Assembly (NCBI RefSeq): GCF_900110245.1
Contig: NZ_FOCZ01000002.1
Span: forward strand, 124,001 to 188,000
Direction of reading: 5' to 3'
DNA length: 64,000 bases
From: Niastella yeongjuensis
Lineage (GTDB): Bacteria > Bacteroidota > Bacteroidia > Chitinophagales > Chitinophagaceae
A program made the translations under genes and the position numbers. A model generated the notes under the pieces. The model saw only the letters and a list, made by a program, of their open reading frames with translations, had not been told where the DNA came from and did not search any database. Shown piece by piece: positions 24,733 through 33,400 of the stretch; within the stretch, counting starts at the first letter, position 1; each line of letters opens with the position of its first letter.

Positions 24733-25398
24733 ATGGAAAGAGGTAAAAGTGCAAAAGGACATGGAGCTGCGAAAACTTCCAGAAGTAGTAAGGCTTCCAG
24801 CTCTATGAGTAAAACCGGATCAATGAGTAAATCCGAATCTATGGGTAAAAAGGGAGGAAACTCATTATTGAAACAGTTTTTTGTTGAACAGTTACAGGAT
24901 ATCTACTGGGCCGAAAAAGCGCTTGTGAAAGAATTTCCGAAAATGCAAAAGGCTACTACTACAGAAGAATTGGCTGAAGCCATTACAGACCATATGACCG
25001 AAACGGAAGATCAGATAAGCAGGTTGGAACAGATTTTCGACATGATGGGGGAACCTGCCAAAGCCAAGAAATGCGAAGCCATGGAAGGACTGATCAAAGA
25101 AGCGCACAATATTATCGATGAAACTGAAGCTGGTACTGCTACCCGCGATGCAGCTATCATCATGGCCACTCAAAAAATGGAACACTACGAAATTGCCACT
25201 TATGGCAGCCTGGTTCAACTGGCTAAAACTATTGGGATGAACGAGGTGGCTGAATTACTGGCTCAAACCCTGACCGAGGAAAAAGGCGCAGACCAGGCGC
25301 TTACTCAAATTGCGGAAGGCAACATTAATGAGGAAGGCGCCCGGGAAGAGGAAGGAGAACAGCAAATGGAAGAAGGCGATGAAGGGGAAGATGATTAG
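24733..25398 (+). CDS. YciF/DUF892 ferritin-like protein with charged tails
   Basis: A 221-residue protein. Residues 44-200 are a DUF892 four-helix ferritin-like domain (LKQFFVEQLQDIYWAEKALVKEFPKM, HMTETEDQISRLE, ATQKMEHYEIATYGSL, TLTEEKGADQAL) with the Glu/His ligands of a di-iron site. The first 43 residues are Ser/Lys/Gly-rich and basic; the last 25 are almost all Glu, Asp and Gly. The tails are longer than in E. coli YciF and are probably disordered. YciE/YciF-type proteins are general-stress proteins. A strong terminator follows. Confidence 0.9.
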   Translation: MERGKSAKGHGAAKTSRSSKASSSMSKTGSMSKSESMGKKGGNSLLKQFFVEQLQDIYWAEKALVKEFPKMQKATTTEELAEAITDHMTETEDQISRLEQIFDMMGEPAKAKKCEAMEGLIKEAHNIIDETEAGTATRDAAIIMATQKMEHYEIATYGSLVQLAKTIGMNEVAELLAQTLTEEKGADQALTQIAEGNINEEGAREEEGEQQMEEGDEGEDD

Positions 25399-25509
25399 AG
25401 CCATATTAGAAATTAATTAAAACCGCCCCGGTTTACCTCAAATGCCGGGGGCTGGTATGGATTTTTTAGTTCTGGTTATAGATTTAGGGGTTTTTTAAGG
25501 TCTACTGGT

Positions 25510-25539
25510 GTCGGGCCATTCTTGGCCTGACTTTTTTTT
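25510..25539 (+). terminator. intrinsic terminator
   Basis: GTCGGGCCA (25510-25518) pairs with TGGCCTGAC (25523-25531) through a TTCT loop, followed by T8. A weaker hairpin (CCCCGG/CCGGGG) lies at 25422-25456. Confidence 0.85.
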
Positions 25540-25599
25540 GTACCTACTCTAGCTACTTCTTACAAGCACTCCATTCCAAAGATTCCTAAACTTATCAGT

Positions 25600-26070
25600 A
25601 TGCAGCAAACAAAGAAGAAGAACAAACTATCTATGTTGTTCCAGAAGATGTCGAATAAAGTGACTAAGATAACCGGTTCACCTATAGCATTTATAGTAGC
25701 CTTGTCGGTGGTGATCATTTGGGCGGTAACAGGACCTCTCTTTGGTTATTCTGATACCTGGCAGCTGGTTATCAATACAGGCACTACCATTATTACCTTT
25801 TTAATGGTGTTCATTATACAACAATCGCAGAATAAAGACACGGTGGCTATTCACCTGAAATTAAATGAGTTGATAGCCAGCCATGAACGGGCAAGCAACC
25901 GCCTGGTCGATATTGAGGATTTAACCGATGAAGAGCTGCAAAGGATCAAACAATTCTATATAACCATTTCGGAACTGGCCGAAAAGGAAAATGAGGTCAG
26001 CAGTTCGCACTCATTAAGTGAGGCGAAAAATCTGCATAAATTCAAACAGCAACAAAAAACGGGGAAATAA
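25600..26070 (+). CDS. low-affinity iron permease family protein
   Basis: A 156-residue protein with two membrane segments (about 27-48 and 56-75). The family landmarks are FIVALSVVIIWAVTGPLFGYSDTWQLVINT and FIIQQSQNKDTVAIHLKLNELI, and the C-terminus is charged. The name comes from yeast Fet4; in bacteria transport has not generally been shown. The topoisomerase gene starts 1 bp after its stop, so the two are translated together. Confidence 0.85.
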   Translation: MQQTKKKNKLSMLFQKMSNKVTKITGSPIAFIVALSVVIIWAVTGPLFGYSDTWQLVINTGTTIITFLMVFIIQQSQNKDTVAIHLKLNELIASHERASNRLVDIEDLTDEELQRIKQFYITISELAEKENEVSSSHSLSEAKNLHKFKQQQKTGK

Positions 26071-26071
26071 T

Positions 26072-27160
26072 ATGGGGCAGCTGGCAAAAGTGACGCACAG
26101 GCAATATTTGAAAATAAACCGGGATTATGCAAAGGCAGCCAGCCTGGCCGATCTGGTTTATGTATCGGATGCTGACCCCGGCATCAGCCGGTCGAAAAAG
26201 GGACGGGGATATACTTATGTATTTGCGGGTAAAGTGGTGCGTAAAAAAGAAGACATCCAACGGATTCGCAGCCTGGCCATTCCACCTTCCTGGACATCGG
26301 TATGGATCTGTACCCGGGCAAACGGTCACATACAGGCCACGGGGTTAGATCTTCGCAAACGGAAACAATACCGGTATCACCCCTTGTGGTCGGTGCTGCG
26401 TAATGAAACCAAGTTTCACCGGATGCTTGAATTTGGAAAAGCACTGCCCGTTTTGCGGCAACAACTGGAAGCTGATCTTGGTCAGCGAAACCTGTTGGCC
26501 CCCAAGGTTATCGCCACCGTAATTAAATTAATGGAAAGTACTTATATAAGAGTGGGAAGTGGGGAGTATGAAAAACAAAATGGCTCGCATGGGTTAACTA
26601 CTTTGAAAGACAGGCATGTTGCTATTACCGGCGATACCATTAAATTCTCCTTCAAAGGCAAAAAGGGCGTCACCCATAATATAACGCTCAAAAGTAAACG
26701 GCTGGCCCGCATTGTACAGAACTGCCGGGAAATACCCGGGGCAGAACTTTTCCAATATTATGATGAAGAAGGAAATAAACATCCGGTTGATTCGGGCATG
26801 ATAAACAGTTATATAAAAGAAACAACGGGTAGTGATTTTACTTCGAAAGATTTCAGGACCTGGGCCGGTTCACTGAATTTATTACGGTCGTTACAGGCTA
26901 TAGGTGAAGCGGTTACGCAGGCTGAGCAAAAGCGGAACATAGTAGCGGCCCTCGACGAGGTAAGCCTAAAGCTGGGGAATACCCGCACTGTATGTAAAAA
27001 GTACTACGTTCACCCGGGGCTGATAGCCCTGTACGAGCAAAATAGTTTAACCAGGTACGGTAAGGCGCTGGGAGGCAGCGAATCGGCGGAAACCGCCACC
27101 GGCTTACATACCGATGAACAGGTTTTGATGAAAATTCTACAGTCATTCCACAAAAGTTAA
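26072..27160 (+). CDS. DNA topoisomerase IB, poxvirus/Deinococcus type
   Basis: A 362-residue protein from the ATG at 26072 (an in-frame ATG at 26018 lies inside the upstream gene; GGGGAAAT precedes the chosen start). It relaxes supercoils through a 3'-phosphotyrosine. The N-terminal DNA-binding domain has ISRSKKGRGYTYVFAG and IPPSWTSVWIC. The catalytic domain has YIRVGSGEY (Arg160), the Lys-bearing turn FKGKKGVTH, FRTWAG (Arg262) and the nucleophile in KKYYVHPGL (Tyr312). Bacterial IB enzymes are sporadic and often acquired. Confidence 0.93.
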   Translation: MGQLAKVTHRQYLKINRDYAKAASLADLVYVSDADPGISRSKKGRGYTYVFAGKVVRKKEDIQRIRSLAIPPSWTSVWICTRANGHIQATGLDLRKRKQYRYHPLWSVLRNETKFHRMLEFGKALPVLRQQLEADLGQRNLLAPKVIATVIKLMESTYIRVGSGEYEKQNGSHGLTTLKDRHVAITGDTIKFSFKGKKGVTHNITLKSKRLARIVQNCREIPGAELFQYYDEEGNKHPVDSGMINSYIKETTGSDFTSKDFRTWAGSLNLLRSLQAIGEAVTQAEQKRNIVAALDEVSLKLGNTRTVCKKYYVHPGLIALYEQNSLTRYGKALGGSESAETATGLHTDEQVLMKILQSFHKS

Positions 27161-27349
27161 TGGAGTTTGGGAAGTATTTTCTACAGATGCAATTAGTTCC
27201 CGTTTAAAATTTTAGGCATAGTTTTTATAAAAATATATATGTATCCGCCGCCGGGAATGACGAGAGAAAAGTGCGAAAAAGGCGGTAAAAAGCCGATCAT
27301 TTAAACTCATTATAAACTTACGCTACAAATCAGGCCTTAACCAAGGACT

Positions 27350-27378
27350 CCCGATGTTTCTACATCGGGTTTTTTTTG
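27350..27378 (+). terminator. terminator after the topoisomerase gene
   Basis: CCCGATGT (27350-27357) pairs with ACATCGGG (27362-27369), then a T8 run. It is about 190 bp beyond the topoisomerase stop. Confidence 0.8.
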
Positions 27379-27443
27379 CTTGCCCGCCGAAGCTTTAACA
27401 TAGGCGGGTCCCCGACGCCAAAGGCAATAGGCAATGATAAAAG

Positions 27444-27464
27444 GGCAGAAGGCAGAGGGCAGAA
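27444..27464 (+). repeat. 7-bp GGCAGAA array (copy B)
   Basis: Three units: GGCAGAA, GGCAGAG, GGCAGAA. It has the same orientation relative to the 8-bp array at 27580 as in copies A and C. Confidence 0.75.
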
Positions 27465-27579
27465 ATGTGAGAAAAGGATCCCGCGGCAATCTGCAGTCAA
27501 TCGATGAGTTTTGGAAAACATGCTGTTCAATAATAGTCGGAGTAATGCCAAACCACCTCCACTGGAAGGGCAGGTCGAT

Positions 27580-27624
27580 CCTCAACCGCGAACTCAAAAC
27601 TCAATAACCCAATAACCAAATAAC
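27580..27624 (-). repeat. 8-bp GTTATTGR-type array (copy B, no adjacent gene)
   Basis: Read on the minus strand: GTTATTTG, GTTATTGG, GTTATTGA, GTTTTGA, GTTCGCG, GTTGAGG. It shares its first unit with copy C at 57562-57624, but no minus-strand gene ends next to it. Confidence 0.7.
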
Positions 27625-27876
27625 TTCCCTCCTCTAAGAACTCACCCTAAATATTTACAACCTAAACATTAACTCCCAAACTAAGAACTGAGAACAAAAT
27701 TTCCCATTTAAAAAAGCTACTCATCATACTAAGCTGTAACCCAAAGCGGAATAATTTTTTAAGCACTATAGTATCATTGTTACGTTGCTATTATACGAAG
27801 AGATTTCAATAGTTGCGTGGAATGAAATACGTTATATCCTGACAAAATACTATTAGTAAACTTAAAATGTATTTAT

Positions 27877-28344
27877 ATGGCACAAAATAAGGACGTGATA
27901 GAAGTGTTGAACGATTTGATCAGAATCAATAACGATCGTACTGCCGGCTATATGAGAGCTGCAGAAGACACAAAAAATGTAGACGTTGACCTCCGTACCA
28001 TATTCGAACGAATGGCTGATGAAAGCCGTCAGAACGCCATTGAATTAACAGCCCAGGTGGGCCGTTTGGGGGGCGAACCGGCAACAGGTACTACCACCAC
28101 CGGTAAAATATACCGTGCGTGGATGAATGTAAAGGATATGTTCACCGGAAAAGACCGGCATGCCTTGCTGGCCTCCTGTGAATATGGGGAAGATGCGTCC
28201 CAACGTGCCTATGAAGATGCACTGGCTTCCGATGCGCCTTTGTCAACAGAAGTTCGTCAGTTAATAACCAGTCAAAAGTCATCGCTGAGAAATTCACACG
28301 ACATGGTTAAGAAGTATAGAGACATGCATGAAATAACAAAGTAA
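27877..28344 (+). CDS. PA2169-family four-helix-bundle protein (DUF2383)
   Basis: A 155-residue protein with an all-helical pattern: VIEVLNDLIRINNDRTAGYM, FERMADESRQNAIELTAQV, GEPATGTTTTGKIYRAWMNVKD, CEYGEDASQRAYEDAL and VRQLITSQKSSLRNSHDMVK. The spacing of Glu, Asp and His is like ferritin-related bundles, so it may bind metal. Family members are small stress-associated soluble proteins. Monocistronic with a hairpin terminator after it. Confidence 0.85.
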   Translation: MAQNKDVIEVLNDLIRINNDRTAGYMRAAEDTKNVDVDLRTIFERMADESRQNAIELTAQVGRLGGEPATGTTTTGKIYRAWMNVKDMFTGKDRHALLASCEYGEDASQRAYEDALASDAPLSTEVRQLITSQKSSLRNSHDMVKKYRDMHEITK

Positions 28345-28381
28345 CCTAAAATAGTGGCTTTAGTACTGTAGAGCAAAAACG

Positions 28382-28417
28382 CAGGCCGTCCCGATTTAAG
28401 GGATGGCCTGTTTGTTT
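28382..28417 (+). terminator. terminator
   Basis: An 11-bp stem (CAGGCCGTCCC with GGGATGGCCTG, one mismatch) ending at 28410, followed by TTTGTTT. Confidence 0.8.
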
Positions 28418-28556
28418 ATATATGTTGATTTTACATCAAATTGTTGAAAACATATCGGAAAATTAATATGGATGTGGGGAAATAAATACACTCTTTGTTG
28501 AAAATCACTGGTAAAACTCTTGGCAACAATTTTTAATTATAATCTCAAGTAAATAA

Positions 28557-28907
28557 ATGGGTATGAAAGCAGATTATAACAAGTCTACTCCTTACATACA
28601 GAGCATGGTCTCCTGTCTCAGTAAGGTGGTAGATGACGGTTACAAAGAAGATTTTGTCGCTACCCGTGAAGGCCTGGAATCGTCCAGTACCCGGAAGTTG
28701 TACGGCCCTACTGAAGTAAAAGTGATTACTTCATTTCGGTTTGAAGGTTTTTCCGACCCCCATGATAGCGCAGTATTGTATGTTATAGAAACGGCAGACG
28801 GATTAAAGGGAACGCTGATTGATGGATGTGGGAACCTGGCCGATCCATTCGTATATAAGTTTATCACAGACGTAGAATCGCGCAGTGAGAAACTCATGAT
28901 CAACTAA
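28557..28907 (+). CDS. small conserved Bacteroidota protein, unknown function
   Basis: A 116-residue soluble protein; an alternative ATG lies two codons in. SFRFEGFSDPHDSAVLYVIETADGLKGTLIDGCGNLAD is the most structured part. It resembles a family of roughly 100-residue Bacteroidota proteins that databases often mislabel as phosphoribosylpyrophosphate synthetase; it lacks any PRPP-synthetase motif. The helix-strand pattern suggests a small alpha/beta fold. It is flanked by terminators, so it is transcribed alone. Confidence 0.65.
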   Translation: MGMKADYNKSTPYIQSMVSCLSKVVDDGYKEDFVATREGLESSSTRKLYGPTEVKVITSFRFEGFSDPHDSAVLYVIETADGLKGTLIDGCGNLADPFVYKFITDVESRSEKLMIN

Positions 28908-28942
28908 CCAATCTTTTTCCACTATATATACAACGTGATAAG

Positions 28943-28980
28943 AGCTGTCTCTCCGGCTTACCCGGGGAGACAGCTTTTTG
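28943..28980 (+). terminator. terminator
   Basis: AGCTGTCTC (28943-28951) pairs with GAGACAGCT (28967-28975), with an inner CCGG/CCGG, then T5. Confidence 0.85.
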
Positions 28981-29003
28981 TTTTATTATACCCGTAATAA
29001 GAC

Positions 29004-29033
29004 ATAAAAAAATCCCCCGATTTTAATCGGGGG
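29004..29033 (-). terminator. minus-strand terminator
   Basis: CCCCCGATT (29014-29022) pairs with AATCGGGGG (29025-29033). On the minus strand a T7 run follows (29004-29013), fitting the small membrane gene that ends at 29077. Confidence 0.85.
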
Positions 29034-29076
29034 AAGGGTTTTAACTGAGACTTACTATTTTATTGAAGGATATAAT

Positions 29077-29223
29077 CTAGGTGCTGCGGATCAATCCAAG
29101 TATTAAGGAGATAACGGCCAATACAATTAAAATGTGTATCAAGCCACCCGCACTGTATACAAAGAATCCTAAAAGCCAACCTATTACCAGAATCACTGCA
29201 ATTAGATAAAGTATACTTCTCAT
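29077..29223 (-). CDS. lmo0937-family small membrane protein (DUF5670-like)
   Basis: A 48-residue protein starting MRSILYLIAVILVIGWLLGF and ending LGLIRST. Two hydrophobic helices are separated by a Gly-containing turn (YSAGGLIH). This is the pattern of the lmo0937 family, often induced by stress. The start is the ATG complement at 29221-29223 and the stop is TAG at 29077-29079; a minus-strand terminator follows 44 bp later, supporting it as a real transcription unit. Confidence 0.85.
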   Translation of the reverse strand: MRSILYLIAVILVIGWLLGFFVYSAGGLIHILIVLAVISLILGLIRST

Positions 29224-29423
29224 GGTGATCGATTTTTTAGTTTACTAATATGTATCACTATTAAAAATCTATTGCCATGGAGTGTTTTACACTAAGTGGA
29301 GAATATTTATAACAAAAGGCAAAATGGATGTAGATAATATTGCTCAGGGCCTGACTATTGTACACTATTGTAGTGAATGGGAACATCTTTTTACATGTAT
29401 TCCCTATGATCATTCTTAAGATA

Positions 29424-30332
29424 ATGACAAATACCTGGAAAATCTTTAAACAATCAGTAGATGAGTTTTTAAACGATAATTGCGTAAAGCTTAGTGCTTC
29501 CTTATCTTATTATACCATTTTTGCACTGGGGCCAATGTTGATCGTTATTATTTCATTTGCCGGCATCTTCCTGGGGCGTGATGCGGTAGAAGGCAAGTTG
29601 TACAATCAGATAAAATCCCTGATAGGCAGTGCTGCAGCAGGACAGGTACAAAGTATTATCGCCAATTTACAACATAGTCAGCAGTCAGTGGTGGCGGCCA
29701 TCATTGGGATTGCCTTATTGATGCTGGGTGCCACCGGTGTATTCACCGAAATACAGGGTTCCATCAATTATATCTGGTCGGTACGGGCCAAACCCAAAAA
29801 GGGCTGGTTGAAATTTATTACCAACCGGCTGATCTCTTTTTCACTGGTAATAAGCTGTGGGTTTATATTACTGGTTTCGCTTATCATAAATGCCGTTATG
29901 GAACTGTTGAATGAAAGGCTGCAGCTCTATTTCAAGAGTGTTACCATTGCTGTGTTTTATGTTTTGAACTGGGTATTGATCTTTGCAGTGATCACCGCCC
30001 TGTTTGCCATCATCTTTAAAGTGCTGCCCGATGCCATCATTCGATGGAAGGACGCTACTGTTGGCGCAGCCTTTACGGCCCTGCTTTTTATGTTGGGCAA
30101 ATTCCTGATCAGTTTATATATCGGGAAATCAAATGTAGGCCTCACCTATGGGGCCGCAGGTTCCATTATAGTACTACTGGTATGGGTGTACTATTCTTCC
30201 CTGATCCTGTATTTTGGGGCTGAATTTACCAAGATCTATTCTATACGCCACGGCTCGGGCATAAAGCCAATAGAAACAGCCGTTTTCATTATCAAACATG
30301 AATCAAAAGAAGCAGGAGAATCGCAACTCTAA
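29424..30332 (+). CDS. YihY/BrkB-family membrane protein
   Basis: About 302 residues from the ATG at 29424 (start MTNTWKIFKQSVDEF); an in-frame ATG at 29358 adds a non-conserved 22-residue stretch. Six membrane segments and the family landmarks LSASLSYYTIFALGPMLIV, GATGVFTEIQGSINYIW, WKDATVGAAFTALLF and YGAAGSIIVLLVWVYYSS are present. Members were once called ribonuclease BN by mistake; the present view is a transporter or envelope protein of unknown substrate. It stands at the end of the stress-type gene group. Confidence 0.9.
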   Translation: MTNTWKIFKQSVDEFLNDNCVKLSASLSYYTIFALGPMLIVIISFAGIFLGRDAVEGKLYNQIKSLIGSAAAGQVQSIIANLQHSQQSVVAAIIGIALLMLGATGVFTEIQGSINYIWSVRAKPKKGWLKFITNRLISFSLVISCGFILLVSLIINAVMELLNERLQLYFKSVTIAVFYVLNWVLIFAVITALFAIIFKVLPDAIIRWKDATVGAAFTALLFMLGKFLISLYIGKSNVGLTYGAAGSIIVLLVWVYYSSLILYFGAEFTKIYSIRHGSGIKPIETAVFIIKHESKEAGESQL

Positions 30333-30494
30333 GGGGTAGTTTTTATTTTTAACGTAGATTTTCCTCCCCAGCCTCCCTGACGCAAACAAAAATCATTAAT
30401 TTAATTGTATAAGACCGTTGTAATGGCATAGGTATTTTATAGCTATCCCTGTACCCTCAAGGGAATCCCAAACAAGTACGCTAAAGCTAATTAC

Positions 30495-33400
30495 GTGAAG
30501 AAAGCGGCAAAAATAAGTCTGAAAATACTCCTGTGGTTCGTGGCAGTATTGCTGTTGATAGCAGTGCTGGTACAAACGCCACCGGTGCAGAACTTTGCCC
30601 GTAAAAAAGTACAGGCCTGGCTGCAAACCAAGCTGGGTACCCGCTTTGAAATTGGCCGCCTGCGTATCGGCTTTCCTTCTTCCGTTGTACTGGATAATGT
30701 ATATGTAGAAGATAAAACAAAAGACACGCTGTTATATGGCGGCCGTATAAAGGTGAGCCTGCAAATGCTTAAGCTGCTGCACAATGAAGTGCAGATAGGC
30801 GACATCAGGCTGCAAAACATGACCGCCAAAATAAAACGGCAGCTGCCCGATACCACCTTTAACTTTCAATTCATCATAGATGCCTTTGTAAGCGAGAATA
30901 CAAAACCCGCCAAACCCGCAGATACCGCTGCATTGAAAATGGGCATCGATAATGTGTACCTCGATAATATCCGTTTTTTATATAAGGATACCATTTCGGG
31001 GAATGACTGGACCATTCAATTAGCTCATTTCAACACCCATATAACCAGGTTTGATCCACAAAAGTCGGTATACGATGTGCCCGTGTTTTATCTCGATGGG
31101 CTAACAGCCCGTATGTATCAATACAAGCCCCTGGTAACGGTGGAAGATGTAGTGGCCAATGATTCTTCCATGGCGCCCATGCCGGTGATCCAGTTGAAAC
31201 AGGTACAGTTGAAAAACATCGATGTAGATTATCAAAACAAGGTGTCGGCCTTTTATGCCCAGGCTAAAATAAAGGACCTGGATACCCGCGTAAATACTAC
31301 CGATTTAAATGGCCGCCGGATAATACTCGACAGAGTACGGTTATCGGGAATTGATACCCGGGTAACCATGGGTAAAACACAAGGGACGAAACTGGTGGCG
31401 GAAAAAGCAAAAACAGAAGCCAAAGACGTCGCTAACCAAAGCTGGCTGGTAAACGTAAACAACGTCAATATTCAGAAAACAAATTTCCAGTTTGATGATG
31501 AGAACCAGCCCCGCCAAAAACAGGTGCTCGATTATGGGCACCTGAAAGCAACGGATGTTACCCTGCAGTCGCGGCAATTTTATATGAGCGGCGACACTAT
31601 AACCACTTCCATACAGGAAGGCTCATTAAAAGAACAAAGCGGGTTTACATTAAAAAAATTACAGGGCGACCTGGTATATACCAGCAAAAAAGTATATGCC
31701 GATAACTTATTGGTGGAAACCCCGGGCACCCGCATAAGGAATACCATTCACCTTGATTATCCTTCGTTGGAAGCCGTACAAAAAAATATTGGCCTGCTGC
31801 AGGTAAGAGCGGTATTGCCAGGATGTTATGTGTCTAACCGGGACATGCTGTATTTCGTTCCTGATATGAAAAAACGGCCGGGTTTTAGCGATCCGGCAAC
31901 GGTATTTCATCTCAATGCGGATGTATCGGGCCGGGTAGATAACCTGAACGCCAAAGTACTGCAACTGGAAGGCTGGAACAATACCAAACTCGATGTGGCT
32001 GGTACGGTGGTAGGCTTACCATCGATAGAAAAAGTGTATGGCGATGTGCGCATTAATGAAGTACGTACTACCCGAAAAGATGCAGAGCGTTTTCTGCCGG
32101 AATCGGTACGTAAGCAGATAGCCATTCCTGAGACCATATCGCTTACCGGCACCATCAAGGGCGATACCAAACAAATGAACACCAACGTGCTGGTAAAAAG
32201 TTCATCGGGTAATATTACCCTGCAGGGTGCCATGAACAATTACCAGGATATGAAGGCAGCCACCTACGATTTGCAGGTAAAAGCACAACAGGTAAAGGCC
32301 GGCGCCATTATGAGAGATACCAGTTTACAAACCGTTACCGCCGACATAGCAGTAAAAGGGAAGGGACTGACAAAAGAAACCGCCGATGCTACAATGAAAG
32401 GCAAGGTGACGTCATTGGTGTATCAACGATACAATTACCAGAACGTAAACCTCGATGCCGCTTATAAGAACCAACAGGCAACAAGTAACCTGAGCATTGC
32501 CGATGATAATATTAGCCTGGCGGGGAATATTTCCGTTAACCTGGCCCTGGCCGACCCGGCCATAACAGCTGATGTAATGGTTGACAGCATCAAAACAAAA
32601 CCACTTCATTTTACTACCCAGGATATCATCTATCGCGGAAAGATAGAAGCCGATTTTTCAAATATAAATCCCGACAGCCTGCAAGGGGACCTGATGCTGG
32701 TGCATTCCCTGCTGGTGAACGGCAGCCAACGACTTCAGCTGGATACTTTGCTGATAAAAGCTACCCAAAGCGCCGATAGCAGCCGCATAACCATGGAAAG
32801 TGATATTGCCAAAGCCCGTCTTACCGGTAAATATAAACTGACACAGCTGGCTGATGTGTTCTCCCAGGCCATACAACCGTATTTTGCAGTAATGCCTGCC
32901 ACACAGCCTCCACCAAAAATAGAACCCTATAACTTTCGGATAGGCGTATATGTAAAAGACAATCCTGCATTAAAGGCCATGGTGCCAACGATCTCCCAGT
33001 TTCAAACCTTGTTTTTGACGGCGCATTTTGCAAGTGACAGCGGCTGGCAGGCCCGGGGAAATATGCCGTTGCTGGTGATGGATGGCATGACGATCGATAA
33101 CCTGCGCCTGGATGCAGGCGCAGCAGACAGCGCCCTGCATTTTGTTACCACCGTGAACCAGTTCGCATTTGGTAGTAACACCGTATATAATGCCATGATC
33201 CACGCCCATGCAGCGCACAATAAAATAGATTTTGTAACCCGTTTTCACGACCGGGCAGGCCGTATTCGATATGCCATACCCGGCATGTTGCAACAACCGC
33301 AAAGCGGTGTCTACGATATCAGTCTGAAGTCTGACAGCCTGCTATTGAACTATGAGCCCTGGACGGTGGCGTCGGATAACCAGATCCATGTAGGGAATAA

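Larger units (their letters stand above)
27161..27876. other. long intergenic region with terminator and repeat module
   Basis: 716 bp without a supported gene. It contains a terminator (27350-27378), a GGCAGAA array (27444-27464) and an inverted-sense 8-bp array (27580-27624). A tract rich in AACTC/ATAAC motifs runs to about 27700, followed by the promoter region of the gene at 27877. An 86-codon minus-strand frame runs across terminator and repeats and is not convincing. Confidence 0.55.

Noticed and set aside
27337-27597. 86-codon minus-strand frame in the long intergenic region
   Set aside because: It runs through a terminator and a repeat array. A short Trp-rich part looks slightly protein-like and could be a decayed remnant, but nothing firm.
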